From positions 305,079-369,078 of the forward strand of contig FJOG01000014.1 of the NCBI GenBank assembly GCA_900073065.1: 64,000 bases of DNA. The letters run 5' to 3'. Position numbers and translations under genes: made by a program. Within the stretch, counting starts at the first letter, position 1, and the number at the start of each line of letters is the position of its first letter. This DNA is from Phialocephala subalpina. Lineage: Eukaryota > Ascomycota > Leotiomycetes > Helotiales > Mollisiaceae. This document shows positions 1-9,978 of the stretch, piece by piece. The notes below the pieces were generated by a model. It saw only the letters and a list, made by a program, of their open reading frames with translations, was not told the origin of the DNA and made no database searches.

Positions 1-590
1 TTGACGCCGTCATGTCGTCTAAAGGGATGCGCAATACGAAAGCAGCGAAGAAAGAAGACCTGCTACGAGACTGCAGGACTTCCTGAGTACGAGCTTATTC
101 AAGATGCGAGGCGAAAATGTAGATGCAGACGAGGACAGTAAATTCAAGTTACAAATCCATCAGTCATCACAAACCCCTTCCCTAAATCATCTCCTACGCC
201 GTGCACCAGAGTGTGCCAAAGTTCGCGGAACACCGAGCTTCTCGCAACCTGCGACGACCACAGTAAAATTCAAGACATAGCCAACTTGACTACCTTTCGT
301 TGCACGATGACATGCAAATCAGTGCACGTTTTTCGGTTGTGAGTGGACGTCGTGTTGGAGAATCTTTGATGTTGTCGAGGTTGAAGTGTTCTACGAAATT
401 CCCACACTGGTGGTACGCCAGTGTTGAAGGATGCGAATGATCAAATCCATCTGGATCCATGTCCTCATATCCAATTCGTAGGATTATACCCCGAATAATC
501 CGCTCCCTGTCACCACACCAGTTAGCCCACCTCTAAAAACTACTCCCCGCCCCGTCTTTTCTCCTATCTCAAATGTTCCCCTTCCCAACC
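1..590. other. Left flank without a convincing gene
   Basis: No open frame here has coding character or plausible splice sites. It is the 3' flank of the minus-strand secreted-protein gene that ends at 591. Confidence 0.5.
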
Positions 591-1442
591 CTACGCCCCA
601 ATGAAACAAGCACTCACAGTACAACTCAAACACTCAAACTGATGATCCCCCACCACACACGGCGTCATAAGTTGATGATAAACACTTGTGTTCCCCCAAC
701 AGACTCTCCCCATTTGGTATTCAGGATTCATCTGTATCTCGAGACCAGTGAGATGGCGACACCACCACATGGAGTCTTGGAGGGTGCATTGGCCCTGGCA
801 TGCCGTATCGAGCTTTAATGCGTCGCAAGTTGGGTCGGTTTTGTAGCTCGCTGTCGCATTCGAACACGGCCCACACGGTACCTTACTCAATGTCATTCCG
901 GCCGGCATATCCGTAGCCTGTGGCTGATATACAACGAACGTCGTCGAAGACACATACTTCCGATCCCACAGGCTTGACATAACAGCCCCTATTCCCACGA
1001 TCTCGCCGTCAGTGTATTTCTTTCAAACGTTTCAAGAAGTCCCATCCGCTTGTCGCCTGCCTCCAAAGACAGTGCTGAAGGCGAAGAGAAACTGAGACTT
1101 ACCGGTAGTAGGAGTAACAAACTCCCCATAATTAACGGTCGTAGTACCGATATCGACCACGGTTGCGGGGTAGGAGGGAAAGATACCACGGGAAGAGGTG
1201 AGTGTTATTGTTTGGATTGTAATGTAGTGGATTACGGAGTTTGGTCCGAAATCGGTTTGCCAGATTGTGGACGTGGAGGATGTTGTCCAGGTTGAGGTCG
1301 CTGTTGTCAAAGGATTGGCGGGTGAAGCAGCGGCTGTGGTAACTGGAGAAGGGAGGCTGGCGATGGGCGAGGCTTGTGTGACGACGAGTGTGAGGATCTG
1401 CTGGAGACTTAGGAGGAAGGGTATCCATTGGTGGGGTTTCAT
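591..1442 (-). CDS. Small secreted cysteine-rich protein (two exons)
   Basis: The model is complement(591..988, 1103..1442), 245 aa. The start is the Met at 1442 because it begins a clean signal peptide (MKPHQWIPFLLSL, hydrophobic to about residue 24). An upstream in-frame Met at 1598 would bury that signal. A Ser/Thr/Pro-rich stretch follows. The C-terminal half, mostly on exon 2, holds 11 cysteines, including CGPC and CLSC motifs and several N-glycosylation sequons. The 114-bp intron has donor GTAAGT at 1102-1097 and acceptor TAG at 991-989, with matching phase. The architecture suggests an extracellular or wall-associated protein, possibly effector-like. I do not recognise a family. Secretion is well supported by sequence; function is unknown. 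Confidence 0.65.
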
Positions 1443-1827
1443 CTTGGTTGCCGTCACCAGGAAAACACAAATAGTTGACAGTCTCAAGGGTGGAGCATGG
1501 CTCGAAGAAAGAAGCCTAGACAGGAATGGCAGAGAATTTATTCTGGAAGCATTGAGAATTTTGGGAAACATCACCAGATGAATATGTTTAACCGTCATCT
1601 ATTGATGCACTGGTTGGGGATGAAATATGGGATAGGCTAAACATTGCAATATATCGGACGGCATAGTTTTATGGAGCCGAGTTGAGAACTTGATTGAGAT
1701 GCCACTTGGCGATTGGACACTGCAAGCCGAGTACCGAGTTGTTGTGGATGATAGAGACTGAAGGATAACGAGGTAACTCCGGCATTACATTGAAGTATAC
1801 ATAGTATGAACATCTCTCGTCAACCAC

Positions 1828-3259
1828 TTAAAATCTAGCCTCAACCTTCTTCTCAACGTCACCCAAGGCCCACGCACTCGACCTCGCCTTACTCCGCACA
1901 CTCGTGGCCTGCGCCTCAGTGAAACCCTTAGCCACAACAGCAGGATTATAACCAAGCTTATTTTTCTGTCCAACGGTAGCATCATCGACAACATCATTGC
2001 TCTTGCCATCGGCGCGCTTGTAGACTGTGACAACAACAGCTCCTCCGAGACCAAGGTTGTGTTGCAGCACAACAGTGGTGTCTTTAATCAATCTGTTGTT
2101 TGCCCAACCTCTCAGGTGCCAGACCAGTTCCGCACATTGTGCGATGCCTGATGCACCGAGAGGATGTCCCTTAGAGATCAGGCCTCCAGAGGGGTTGATG
2201 ACAAGCTTGCCACCGTATGTGATGTCTCCATTTCGGACTAATTCGTGTGCCTTTCCTGGTGGTGAGAGACCAAGAGCATCGATAACGATCATCTCGTTCG
2301 CAGAGAAACAATCATGTAACTCGCAGACCTTGATATCCTTGGGCGACACCTTTGCCTCAGCCATAGCAGTCTTGGCAGCATGTTGGGTCATCTCAAAGCC
2401 CATGAGATCAATGGCACTTCTCGAGAACAAACTTGGTGCATCAGTAGCCATACATTGGCCGGCAATCAAAATAGCTTGTTCCTTCAAGTGTGGTCTAGCG
2501 TCAAGGAAGTCTTGTGAAACGAGGACAGCAGCAGCTCCACCATCAGATGTAGGGCAGCATTGAAGCTTTGTGAGGGGTTCGTGGATCATGGGAGCCTTCA
2601 TGATTTGTTCGAGGGTATAAACATCTTGAAATTGGGAGTATGGGTTTCGTTGGGAGTGTTCGTGATTGACTCGTGCAATTTCGGCGAAGTCTTCGGGCTT
2701 AGCACCGTACCTGGAGAGAGGGGTGTCAGCACAAGAAAAGAGAGGGAAGGAACTGGCAGCTGTACTTCTCCATGTATTCTCGACCAGCATTACCGAACAT
2801 CTGTGCAGCTCCTGGAGCATTGGTGACGCCTCGGGTCGCTGCCATCATCTCGCCAGATGTTCCTGTAGGGTTAGTTCGGTCCTGCCAGAAGCTCTGCAGA
2901 CTTCCAGGGTTCATCTTCTCGAATCCAACGACGAGTATACAGTCAGCTCCACCATGGCTGATAACGTTTCGTGCAAGATGGAGACCTGTCGAGCCAGTCG
3001 AACAGTTGTTGTTGACATTGTATATTGGGATCTGGGTCATGCCGAATTGGTAGAAGACTCGCTGCCCGCAGGTCGAGTCGCCATAGCAGTAGCAAGCCAC
3101 ACCTTGATCAACGTCGTCGTAGTTGATCTGCGCATCGAGCATAGCCTTGATGCCGGCTTCAAATCCAAGCTCAGTGTAATCGACCTTGCCTCTAGGCTTG
3201 ATGAACTTGGTCATGCCCACGCCGAGGACGTAGCATGGCTCGTTGCGTTTGATGACCAT
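1828..3259 (-). CDS. SCP-x type thiolase (sterol carrier protein-like acetyl-CoA acyltransferase)
   Basis: The model is complement(1828..2710, 2766..3259), 458 aa, with a 55-bp intron (donor GTACAG, acceptor CCAG) that joins EKY to GAKPEDF in frame. The N-terminal thiolase domain carries the nucleophile motif NNNCSTGS (Cys about 86). The C-terminal half carries HDCFSANE and GHPLGASG, the histidine- and glycine-rich catalytic segments of the SCP-x/thiolase-like lipid-transfer family. These enzymes cleave 3-oxoacyl-CoA, typically in peroxisomal beta-oxidation. Unlike animal SCP-x there is no C-terminal SCP2 domain, and the last residues (EARF) are not a recognisable PTS1 signal, so location is uncertain. 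The family assignment is firm; substrate is not. Confidence 0.9.
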
Positions 3260-4108
3260 CTTGGAGTTGTGTCGGGGATTGTCTTCGAGATTGGATTGAT
3301 TGATTTGAAGGAGAGAATTTGGTAGAGATGGGAGAAGAAGCGTTTATGTGCTTGATAGTCTGATATGAAGTAAGCAAGGAGTGAGATATATTTACCTTTA
3401 GCAGTGCCGTTTCTTTCTCCACACAGAGTCGGTAGTATCGGCATAGGGAGAATGCGGGGGAGAACCGAGGCAGCGGCAAACGGTAGCCCTCGCACCGACC
3501 CTCGCACCGTCGCACCGACTAACACGTGCGAGGCTGTTTAATAGTCGGAGTGGATGTCAGCCTTGTCGTGTCAAGGCTAATCGATAGCTTCGATACAATA
3601 CCTAGAAGTACAACAAACAATAGGCAAAGAAGAATTGTGGAGAGCGGAGAGCGAAGGAGTCAACGTGCTTTGATGTGCTACGAACGTAGAGTTTATGGCG
3701 CTGGCCTTGGCATGCTTAGTCAGCCATGCAATAGACATCATCTCGACGAGCTTCACATTTTTCACTACGACACAATGCTTCGGGCTCTACACAGTCGCCT
3801 ACCCTCGGCCACTCGGTACCCGGTACTACTTCCAGTAAATGTTGAGAACACTAAAACGAGTCCGATGTTCATGCAAGCATTAGGCTACCAACTCTAGCTA
3901 CGTGATCGTCCCTCCCATAGTGGAAATGAACAGCTATTCCTCGACGCGTCCGCCTCTGCTCGTACTCCAGCAACGTGTGAGACGCATCAATAACGGCCAA
4001 GTTCTCAGCGCAGAGTCTGCGGTGTACGTAACATTCGAGTGGCCGAATAGCAAACAGGAACTCTCAGTTACTGCCACTATTTTGCTTCATATCCCCTTTG
4101 AAAGCGTC
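3260..4108. other. Intergenic region, no supported gene
   Basis: This is the upstream region of the thiolase gene and the 3' side of the monooxygenase gene. A direct cluster of short gcaccg-type repeats lies at about 3493-3520. The open frames (for example 3526-3897) have no recognisable domain and poor coding character. Confidence 0.5.
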
Positions 4109-5620
4109 TTAACTAGCAGCAATTGCTATAGATTCCTCCTCCACCACCTGATACTTTGGTATCTTCTCGCCTGCCCTCCATTTATACTTGCTCCCGGGAT
4201 GGTCTTCTGGTAACCTACTCGTTCCGAAGATCACCTCACGGGCAGTCGCACCCTCTTTCTCGACCTTCCTCAAATACAATCCGCGGCGCTCCAACTCTGG
4301 AAGCAAGAACTCAATGATATCCTCGAATGTTCCTGGGTTGGTAACATGGGCAAGGTTGAAACCGTCAACATCTGCAATTTCCACCCAACGCTCCAATTCA
4401 TCAGCCACGGTCTTTGGGCCGCCGACTATCTTTGCTCCCAAACCACCAACACTAAGATACTCTACGATTCGTCTCTTAGTCCAGGGGAGGTTCTCAGTAC
4501 CAGGAACAGTGCTAGACCAGCGCCGAACAATGGATCGAACACGAGGAGAATCGCTGAATTGGAAGTCGTCGTCATCAGAGTAGGAAGACAAGTCAACACC
4601 CGTCCAGCCTCCAAACAGTGCTAATGCACCCTCGCTGTCTGCGTATGACAGATAGTCCTCTCGCTTTGCCTTCGCTTCCTCATCTGTTGCGGCCACAATG
4701 ACATTGATTCCCACTACCACTTTGATGTGATTGGGATCACGACCCTCTTCCCTGGCAACTCTCCTTATGTTATCCACATTTGTGCGAACACCTTCTGGGA
4801 CCTGGCCACCGACGAAGATCAACTCTGCATGCTTACCGCCAAAACCGTTCCCGGCCTCGGAGACACCAGCCTGGAATAAGAGAGGAGTTCGCTGCGGTGA
4901 GGGCTCGCAGAAAGCTGGTCCAGGAACCTCGAAATATTTGCCCTTGTGATGAATCTGTCGGACAGCATCAGGAGCAATATAGACTCCAGTCTCTCTGTCC
5001 GCCAGGACCGCATCGTCACGGAAGCTACCTTCCCACAGCTTGTACAGGACCTCCATGTACTCGTGCGCGATAGCATATCGCTCATCATGAGGTATCTGCT
5101 CTTTCAATCCATGGTTCCGAGCCGCGCTGTCGAGATATGAAGTCACGATGTTCCAGGCCAACCGGCCCTCGCTGAGATGATCGACTGTGGAGAGGCGTCT
5201 GGCAAGCGAATATGGCTTCTCATACGTGAGGCTGGCTGTTACTCCGAAGATCAAGTTCTTCGTGGCCGCTGCCATCGCTGGAACCAGGTACAGAGGATCA
5301 TTGACGGGGAATTGCGCTCCAGCTGCGAGTGCAGGTACAACATTTGCAGGCCCCTTGTATACATCATATGGACCCAAGGTGTCAGCAATGAACATGGCAT
5401 GGAAATTGGCATCGTCAAGTAATTTTGCCAAGTCGGTCCAGAATGATAGTTTCTTGTAATTGTCGGTCTTGTTTCTCGGGTGCCGCCACAGTCCCGGCGC
5501 CAGGTGGCCTGGAGTGTTCATTACAAAGGCATTGAGAATTATCTTTTTCTTGCTGCCGAGTTTGCGCTTCTTGTTGGGGTTCTCAGTTCCATTCTGGCTG
5601 TTGATAGTAGTGTCCGCCAT
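4109..5620 (-). CDS. FMN-dependent monooxygenase, bacterial luciferase-like (NtaA/SnaA/DszA family)
   Basis: This is a single-exon gene of 503 aa from the Met at 5620; an in-frame Met at 5674 would add 18 residues. The luciferase-like TIM-barrel spans nearly the whole protein. Recognisable family segments are ILNAFVMNTPGH near the N-terminus, GLWRHPRNK, FHAMFIADTLG, the EKPYSLARR-STVDHLSEGR-AWNIVTSY run, and LLFQAGVSEAGNGF. Family members use reduced FMN from a partner reductase to oxidise compounds such as nitrilotriacetate, dibenzothiophene sulfone or pristinamycin. The substrate here is unknown. There is a basic N-terminal patch (KKRKLGSKKK) and no peroxisomal signal. It is divergently transcribed from a DUR3-type transporter 671 bp away, compatible with a role in nitrogen scavenging. 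A degraded relative lies at 16580-17921. Confidence 0.88.
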   Translation of the reverse strand: MADTTINSQNGTENPNKKRKLGSKKKIILNAFVMNTPGHLAPGLWRHPRNKTDNYKKLSFWTDLAKLLDDANFHAMFIADTLGPYDVYKGPANVVPALAAGAQFPVNDPLYLVPAMAAATKNLIFGVTASLTYEKPYSLARRLSTVDHLSEGRLAWNIVTSYLDSAARNHGLKEQIPHDERYAIAHEYMEVLYKLWEGSFRDDAVLADRETGVYIAPDAVRQIHHKGKYFEVPGPAFCEPSPQRTPLLFQAGVSEAGNGFGGKHAELIFVGGQVPEGVRTNVDNIRRVAREEGRDPNHIKVVVGINVIVAATDEEAKAKREDYLSYADSEGALALFGGWTGVDLSSYSDDDDFQFSDSPRVRSIVRRWSSTVPGTENLPWTKRRIVEYLSVGGLGAKIVGGPKTVADELERWVEIADVDGFNLAHVTNPGTFEDIIEFLLPELERRGLYLRKVEKEGATAREVIFGTSRLPEDHPGSKYKWRAGEKIPKYQVVEEESIAIAAS

Positions 5621-6291
5621 GCTGCTTTGACAATTTTCGAGACTCGACCAATGAGACGAGGTCAAATGTCCCAAATATCTGGAACAGTTACAAGTGTCAT
5701 CTTATTTCTAGACCCAAGCTTCTCAGCGTCTCGGAATTGTATTTATTCTTCTGTCCTCTGTATGTCGAAACTCCCAGGATCTTATTGGCGACTGGGAAGG
5801 ACCCACTCCCGGCTCGCAATTACGCGCACAATGCACGCCATTCCTTTTCTTACCCGCTTTGCTTCCCGCACTCCGGTTTGTTTCGCCGGAACGTTTCTTC
5901 CTATCACTTTCATGCAGCTGGGATGAACTCTTCCTCGCTGTCGATGGTAAAACCAATGCAAGGCTGCGATTTTCTAGACCATAAGCAGTTACCAAGGCTG
6001 TGGTATCAATGAGATTCAACCCAACAAGCGTTGTCTTCCCCCACCTTTGAAGATAATCTTTGATAAACGAATAATCACATCCACATAGCGCCATTATCAT
6101 CGAGTATATCGTGCTACGATTGACAGCAAGATGGACCTTGCCACCCGCGAGAAGTTTTCAGGATCTCCGACATGGGATGGGACAATGGGAGTATATATCC
6201 CGCCTTGCCAATCCGGCAATTAAAGTTTGCTTGACCCTTCAAGCGATAACGCTGCGTCACAACTTTCTCTTGTCTTCTTGGGAAAATCACT
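5621..6291. promoter_or_regulatory. Divergent intergenic region with clustered GATA-factor sites
   Basis: The 671-bp space between the monooxygenase (minus) and the urea transporter (plus) holds four HGATAR sites: AGATAA at 6051-6056, TGATAA at 6061-6066, TTATCA at 6094-6099 (reverse of TGATAA) and CGATAA at 6244-6249. AreA/NIT2-type GATA factors bind such sites, usually in closely spaced pairs, to activate nitrogen-scavenging genes. A TATA-like run (gtatatat) sits at about 6190-6197. All four sites lie in the transporter-proximal half, so control of the transporter is the simplest reading. The sites are seen; regulation is inferred. Confidence 0.5.
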
Positions 6292-8620
6292 ATGTCGTCC
6301 CTCCAGCTAGGAGTCCAAGGAATTACCTTGCTCCCACAAGGAACTGCCTATGGCATCCTCATTGGCCTCGGTGTTGGCTTCTGCGGCGTCATCCTGCTAG
6401 CAGTCAGGATCCAGAAAATCTATCTCTCAGAAGACTCAGGAACATCAGAGATGTTCATGGTCGCCAATCGAACCGTCGGAACCGGCCTGACAGCAGCAGC
6501 CGTGTTCTCATCCTGGATGTGGATCAACGAAACCGTCTTCGCCGCAGCCCTCTGCTATCGTTATGGCCTAGCCATCCCTCTCGTTCGTCTCCTCTCCCCT
6601 CTCCTCCCTCAAGGTGCCGGCCACTAACGATAATTCAGTGGTGGGCAACAGGTCTCTGCTTCCAAATCGCGCTCATGGCCGCCCTGGGCGTAATGGCTAA
6701 GATCAGAGTACCCTATGCACATACTTCCCTGGAGATTATCAGAATGCGGTATGGGAAAATTGGGCATGTGGTGTTTGTGGTGTTGAATCTTTGTTGTAAT
6801 GTTTTTGGGTGTGCGAGTATGATTTTGACGGGGAGTCAGTTGATATATGGGATTAGTCATATGCATTTTGTTGCTGCTACTATTTTGATTCCGCTTGGAG
6901 GTGAGTTACCAGAGGGATGATAAAAGCGGTTGGGGAGAAGAGATGGCTAATGGTTTGCAGTGGTGCTTTACACAGCGACAGGTGGATTGAAAGCCACTTT
7001 CCTGACAGATTATCTTCATACGGCTGTTGCGCTGGTGTTGATTATTTACTTCACGCTGTCTGTTCTGACGCATGAGGCTGTTGGTGGGTTGAGTGGGTTG
7101 TGGGAGAAGTTGATGGCCAATGCGAAGGAAAATTATATCAATGGGAATTATCAGGGAAGTCTCCTTACCATGAAGTCGAAGGGCGCCATTCTCTGGGCAT
7201 TGATCTTGAAGTTTGGTAATCTTGCCTTGGTCGTCATGGTATGCATCCATCCCATTCCTTGACATCTATTATATCTGATACTGATACTGGTTGCTAGGAC
7301 ACTGCCTTCTGGCAAAAATCATTCGCCACAGAAGTCAAAGCCACCGTCCCAGGGTACAACCTAGCCGCCCTAGCAATCTTCGGTATCCCATGGGGTTTGG
7401 GGACCGTCATCGGCCTCTCAGCGCGAGCGATTCACAACACGCCCATCTTCCCGACTTACCCCGGCCAACTCATCTTGGTGGAAGTGAACGCCGGTCTCGT
7501 GATGCCATACACAATCAAAGCACTCATCGGCGACAAAGGAATTATCGCTTTCTTCGTCTTGTTGTTCATGGCTTTGACGAGTACGGTCTCGTCGAGCATG
7601 ATTGCGGTTAGCAGTATTTTGTCTTTTGATATCTACAAGACGTACATCAACCCCAAAGCTTCAGACAGGCGGCTTGTCAAGGTCAGCCATCTCGCCGTTG
7701 TCGTACATGCTATCTTCATCACTGGCGTTTCGCTGGCAATGAACTATGGCGGAGCGAACATGACTTGGATCGGCTATTTCCGCCCCATCCTCACCTGTCC
7801 TGGAATCATTCCTCTCATCTTCGCCCTAACATGGTCAGGACAAACACGTCTAGCAGCCATCATATCCCCAATCCTAGGATTCCTCACCGGCCTAGCGATC
7901 TGGCTCGGTACCGCACAGTCCTTGTATGGAACCATCAACCTCACAACCACGGGATCGAATCTACCCGCTCTGTATGGAGCAATTGGCTCGATGTTTTCGC
8001 CTGCTATATACTCGGTTCTCATCTCGCAGTATCAGCCTTATAAATTTGATTGGCGCGAGTTCCTCCGCATTGAGCTTCTGGAAGATGTGGCGCTTATCGA
8101 AACACCTACTTCTGCCGGTTCGACACTCGGTGAGGATGAGAAAGGACCGAAAGCCAGGGACGAAGCGATCACACCTATTTCAGAACCCTCATCATCCTCA
8201 ACCTCCTCCCACGATCCAGAGAAGATCGAGATTTCCAACGATAAATCGACGGTCATTACAGCTCTGAGAAAAGCCTCGCCGACCTCGCCAAAAGAAATCA
8301 TCTCTCTAGACGATATCGTACACCCTTTCAGCAACGAAACATTGAAAGAGCTGCATCACTGGTATAAAATAGCTTGGATCTTTTGGATTGTTATCGTGTT
8401 GATTACTTTCGTTCTATGGCCGATGCCGTTGTATAGGAATTATGTCTTCACGAAATCTTTTTTCTCGGGGTGGACGACTGTCGCTATTATTTGGCAATTC
8501 TTTGCGTTCTTTGCTGTGGTTGTTTATCCGTTGTATGATGGACGGCATGCTATTGCCAAGGGAGCGAGGGGATGTTGGAGGGCTGTGACGGGGTTTTTTG
8601 GGGGGTCGGGGAGGAGATGA
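6292..8620 (+). CDS. Urea active transporter, DUR3-type sodium:solute symporter family
   Basis: The model is join(6292..6582, 6639..6900, 6961..7238, 7298..8620), 717 aa. The three introns are 56, 60 and 59 bp and all phases fit. The first uses the unusual donor GTTCGT but restores AIPL-WWATG. It is a polytopic membrane protein of the SSS family, with about 15 hydrophobic helices. Family segments include VANRTVGTGLTAAAVFSSWMW near the N-terminus, YTATGGLKATF, DTAFWQKSFA and GYNLAALAIFGIPW. A long cytoplasmic Ser/Glu-rich loop follows EFLRIELLEDV before the final helices. DUR3 proteins import urea (and sometimes polyamines) with protons across the plasma membrane under nitrogen limitation. The GATA cluster upstream fits this. 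A paralogue with another substrate cannot be excluded. Confidence 0.9.
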
Positions 8621-9978
8621 AAGAGGCGGTGTGGGAACGAAGATTGATATTTTACGTGAAATCGTTTGCTTGCTAAGAGAGTACAATAGATAGCCACCCA
8701 AGACAAAATAAACTTCGATCTGCGACAATTCGTAGCAGTGCACTAGCATTACAATACAAAGGAGAAGATTAGACTACGACTATCCCTATATATAGCTAGC
8801 TGGCAAGAGTTATGCTTTTTCCTGCACGTTTGGTATGGAACCAACATACAATTTCCTATGTTCTTTGGACACTGCTCTAAGAAAATTGGCCTTGGCCCCT
8901 AATCTATCGAAGTGCAGCGTAGCCACAAAAGTTCGACTTGAAGCGAGGAACTGTCGGGACATGACATTTTGTACCCTAGAAAGTTAGCAGATGAATCATA
9001 ACAAAGTATGGAAATTGGACTCCTCACGATCAACCGTCGCTTAATCCTTCAATAAGTTCATGACTTGCGGATTTCGCAACGAGTTTTGAAATCTTTTATC
9101 AAACTTCGCCATCTTCCTCGCAGGTAATGTTTATTGAAAAGCATCCACATCTTCAAGACTATATGAACAGGCGCTCTACCTTCGATATCTGTACCTACTT
9201 TCAGTGAACGAACGACACCTAGATTGTGAGGCTGAATAGTCCAGTCACGTGTGACCGGGGTGGAGAGGATTCCGAATCGGCACCGATAGGGACCCTTGTA
9301 AGTTTAACAGGGGGAGCGAGAACGGATACTATCACGACATCTTAATAGGTTAAAACAGGTGGCTGGGTTCTAGGCAACAGGCACTCGCAAGACTTTATAT
9401 GTAACCGAATTTTAAGGGGGCCAGAAGAAGATTCCCTAAGGATGATCCAGCTGAGTTGTTAGCGTGCTCAGGACTTTGGTGAGGTCAAGATTCGGCGCAG
9501 ATTATCCCTTCGACCGGTGAGACATGGTCCGTACTAGCAAGGGGGGTGTGGCTGCACGCAAGCCTCACCTCGCTTTCCTAATTTTCAGTCGAAGGGATAG
9601 CAGTAATAATCTTGGCAAAGTTGCTACTTGCACCAGATTTAAACAAATGGCCAGGGCCAAGTGTATGAAGTAAAGAACTACTTTCATCTACGAGGTCTCA
9701 GCAAATTTGTCTCTCTTTGGGATCTCAGGATTATGCATGCGGGATTTAAGATAGAAACCCATTTTTCATTAAAATACGGATATGGGCTTTTCGTGGAGAT
9801 AGGAGATAATAGTAATGACCAAATCGTGAGGAACTGCAATCTAGGCTAAGCTTAGGCAGTAGGGTACGTCGTATGCGCGTAAACTAGGGAATTAGAGTAT
9901 TCGCATTGTTAAATATAAGGAGCGAAGAGAGAAGGTTCTCTTTCTGACTTATAATCTACTCTATCACAACACGGTTTA
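8621..9978. other. Long intergenic region, no supported gene
   Basis: No coding-like frame is seen over about 1.36 kb between the transporter and the 3' end of the AAA ATPase gene. It contains an imperfect inverted repeat at 9485-9615, listed separately. The 62-codon frame at 9661 lacks any supporting signal. Confidence 0.5.
9485..9615. repeat. Imperfect inverted repeat, possible miniature element or hairpin
   Basis: The left arm (about 9485-9514: tcaagatt, then atcccttcgac) is matched in reverse complement by the right arm (about 9588-9615: gtcgaagggat, then aatcttgg). A 12-base core, tatcccttcgac, is exact. The arms enclose about 73 bases. No clear target-site duplication was found, so it may be an old miniature element or a chance hairpin. 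Confidence 0.35.

Noticed and set aside
573..818. Plus-strand open frame opposite the secreted cysteine-rich protein
   Set aside because: It is antisense to a gene with signal peptide, intron and cysteine pattern; it is a shadow frame.
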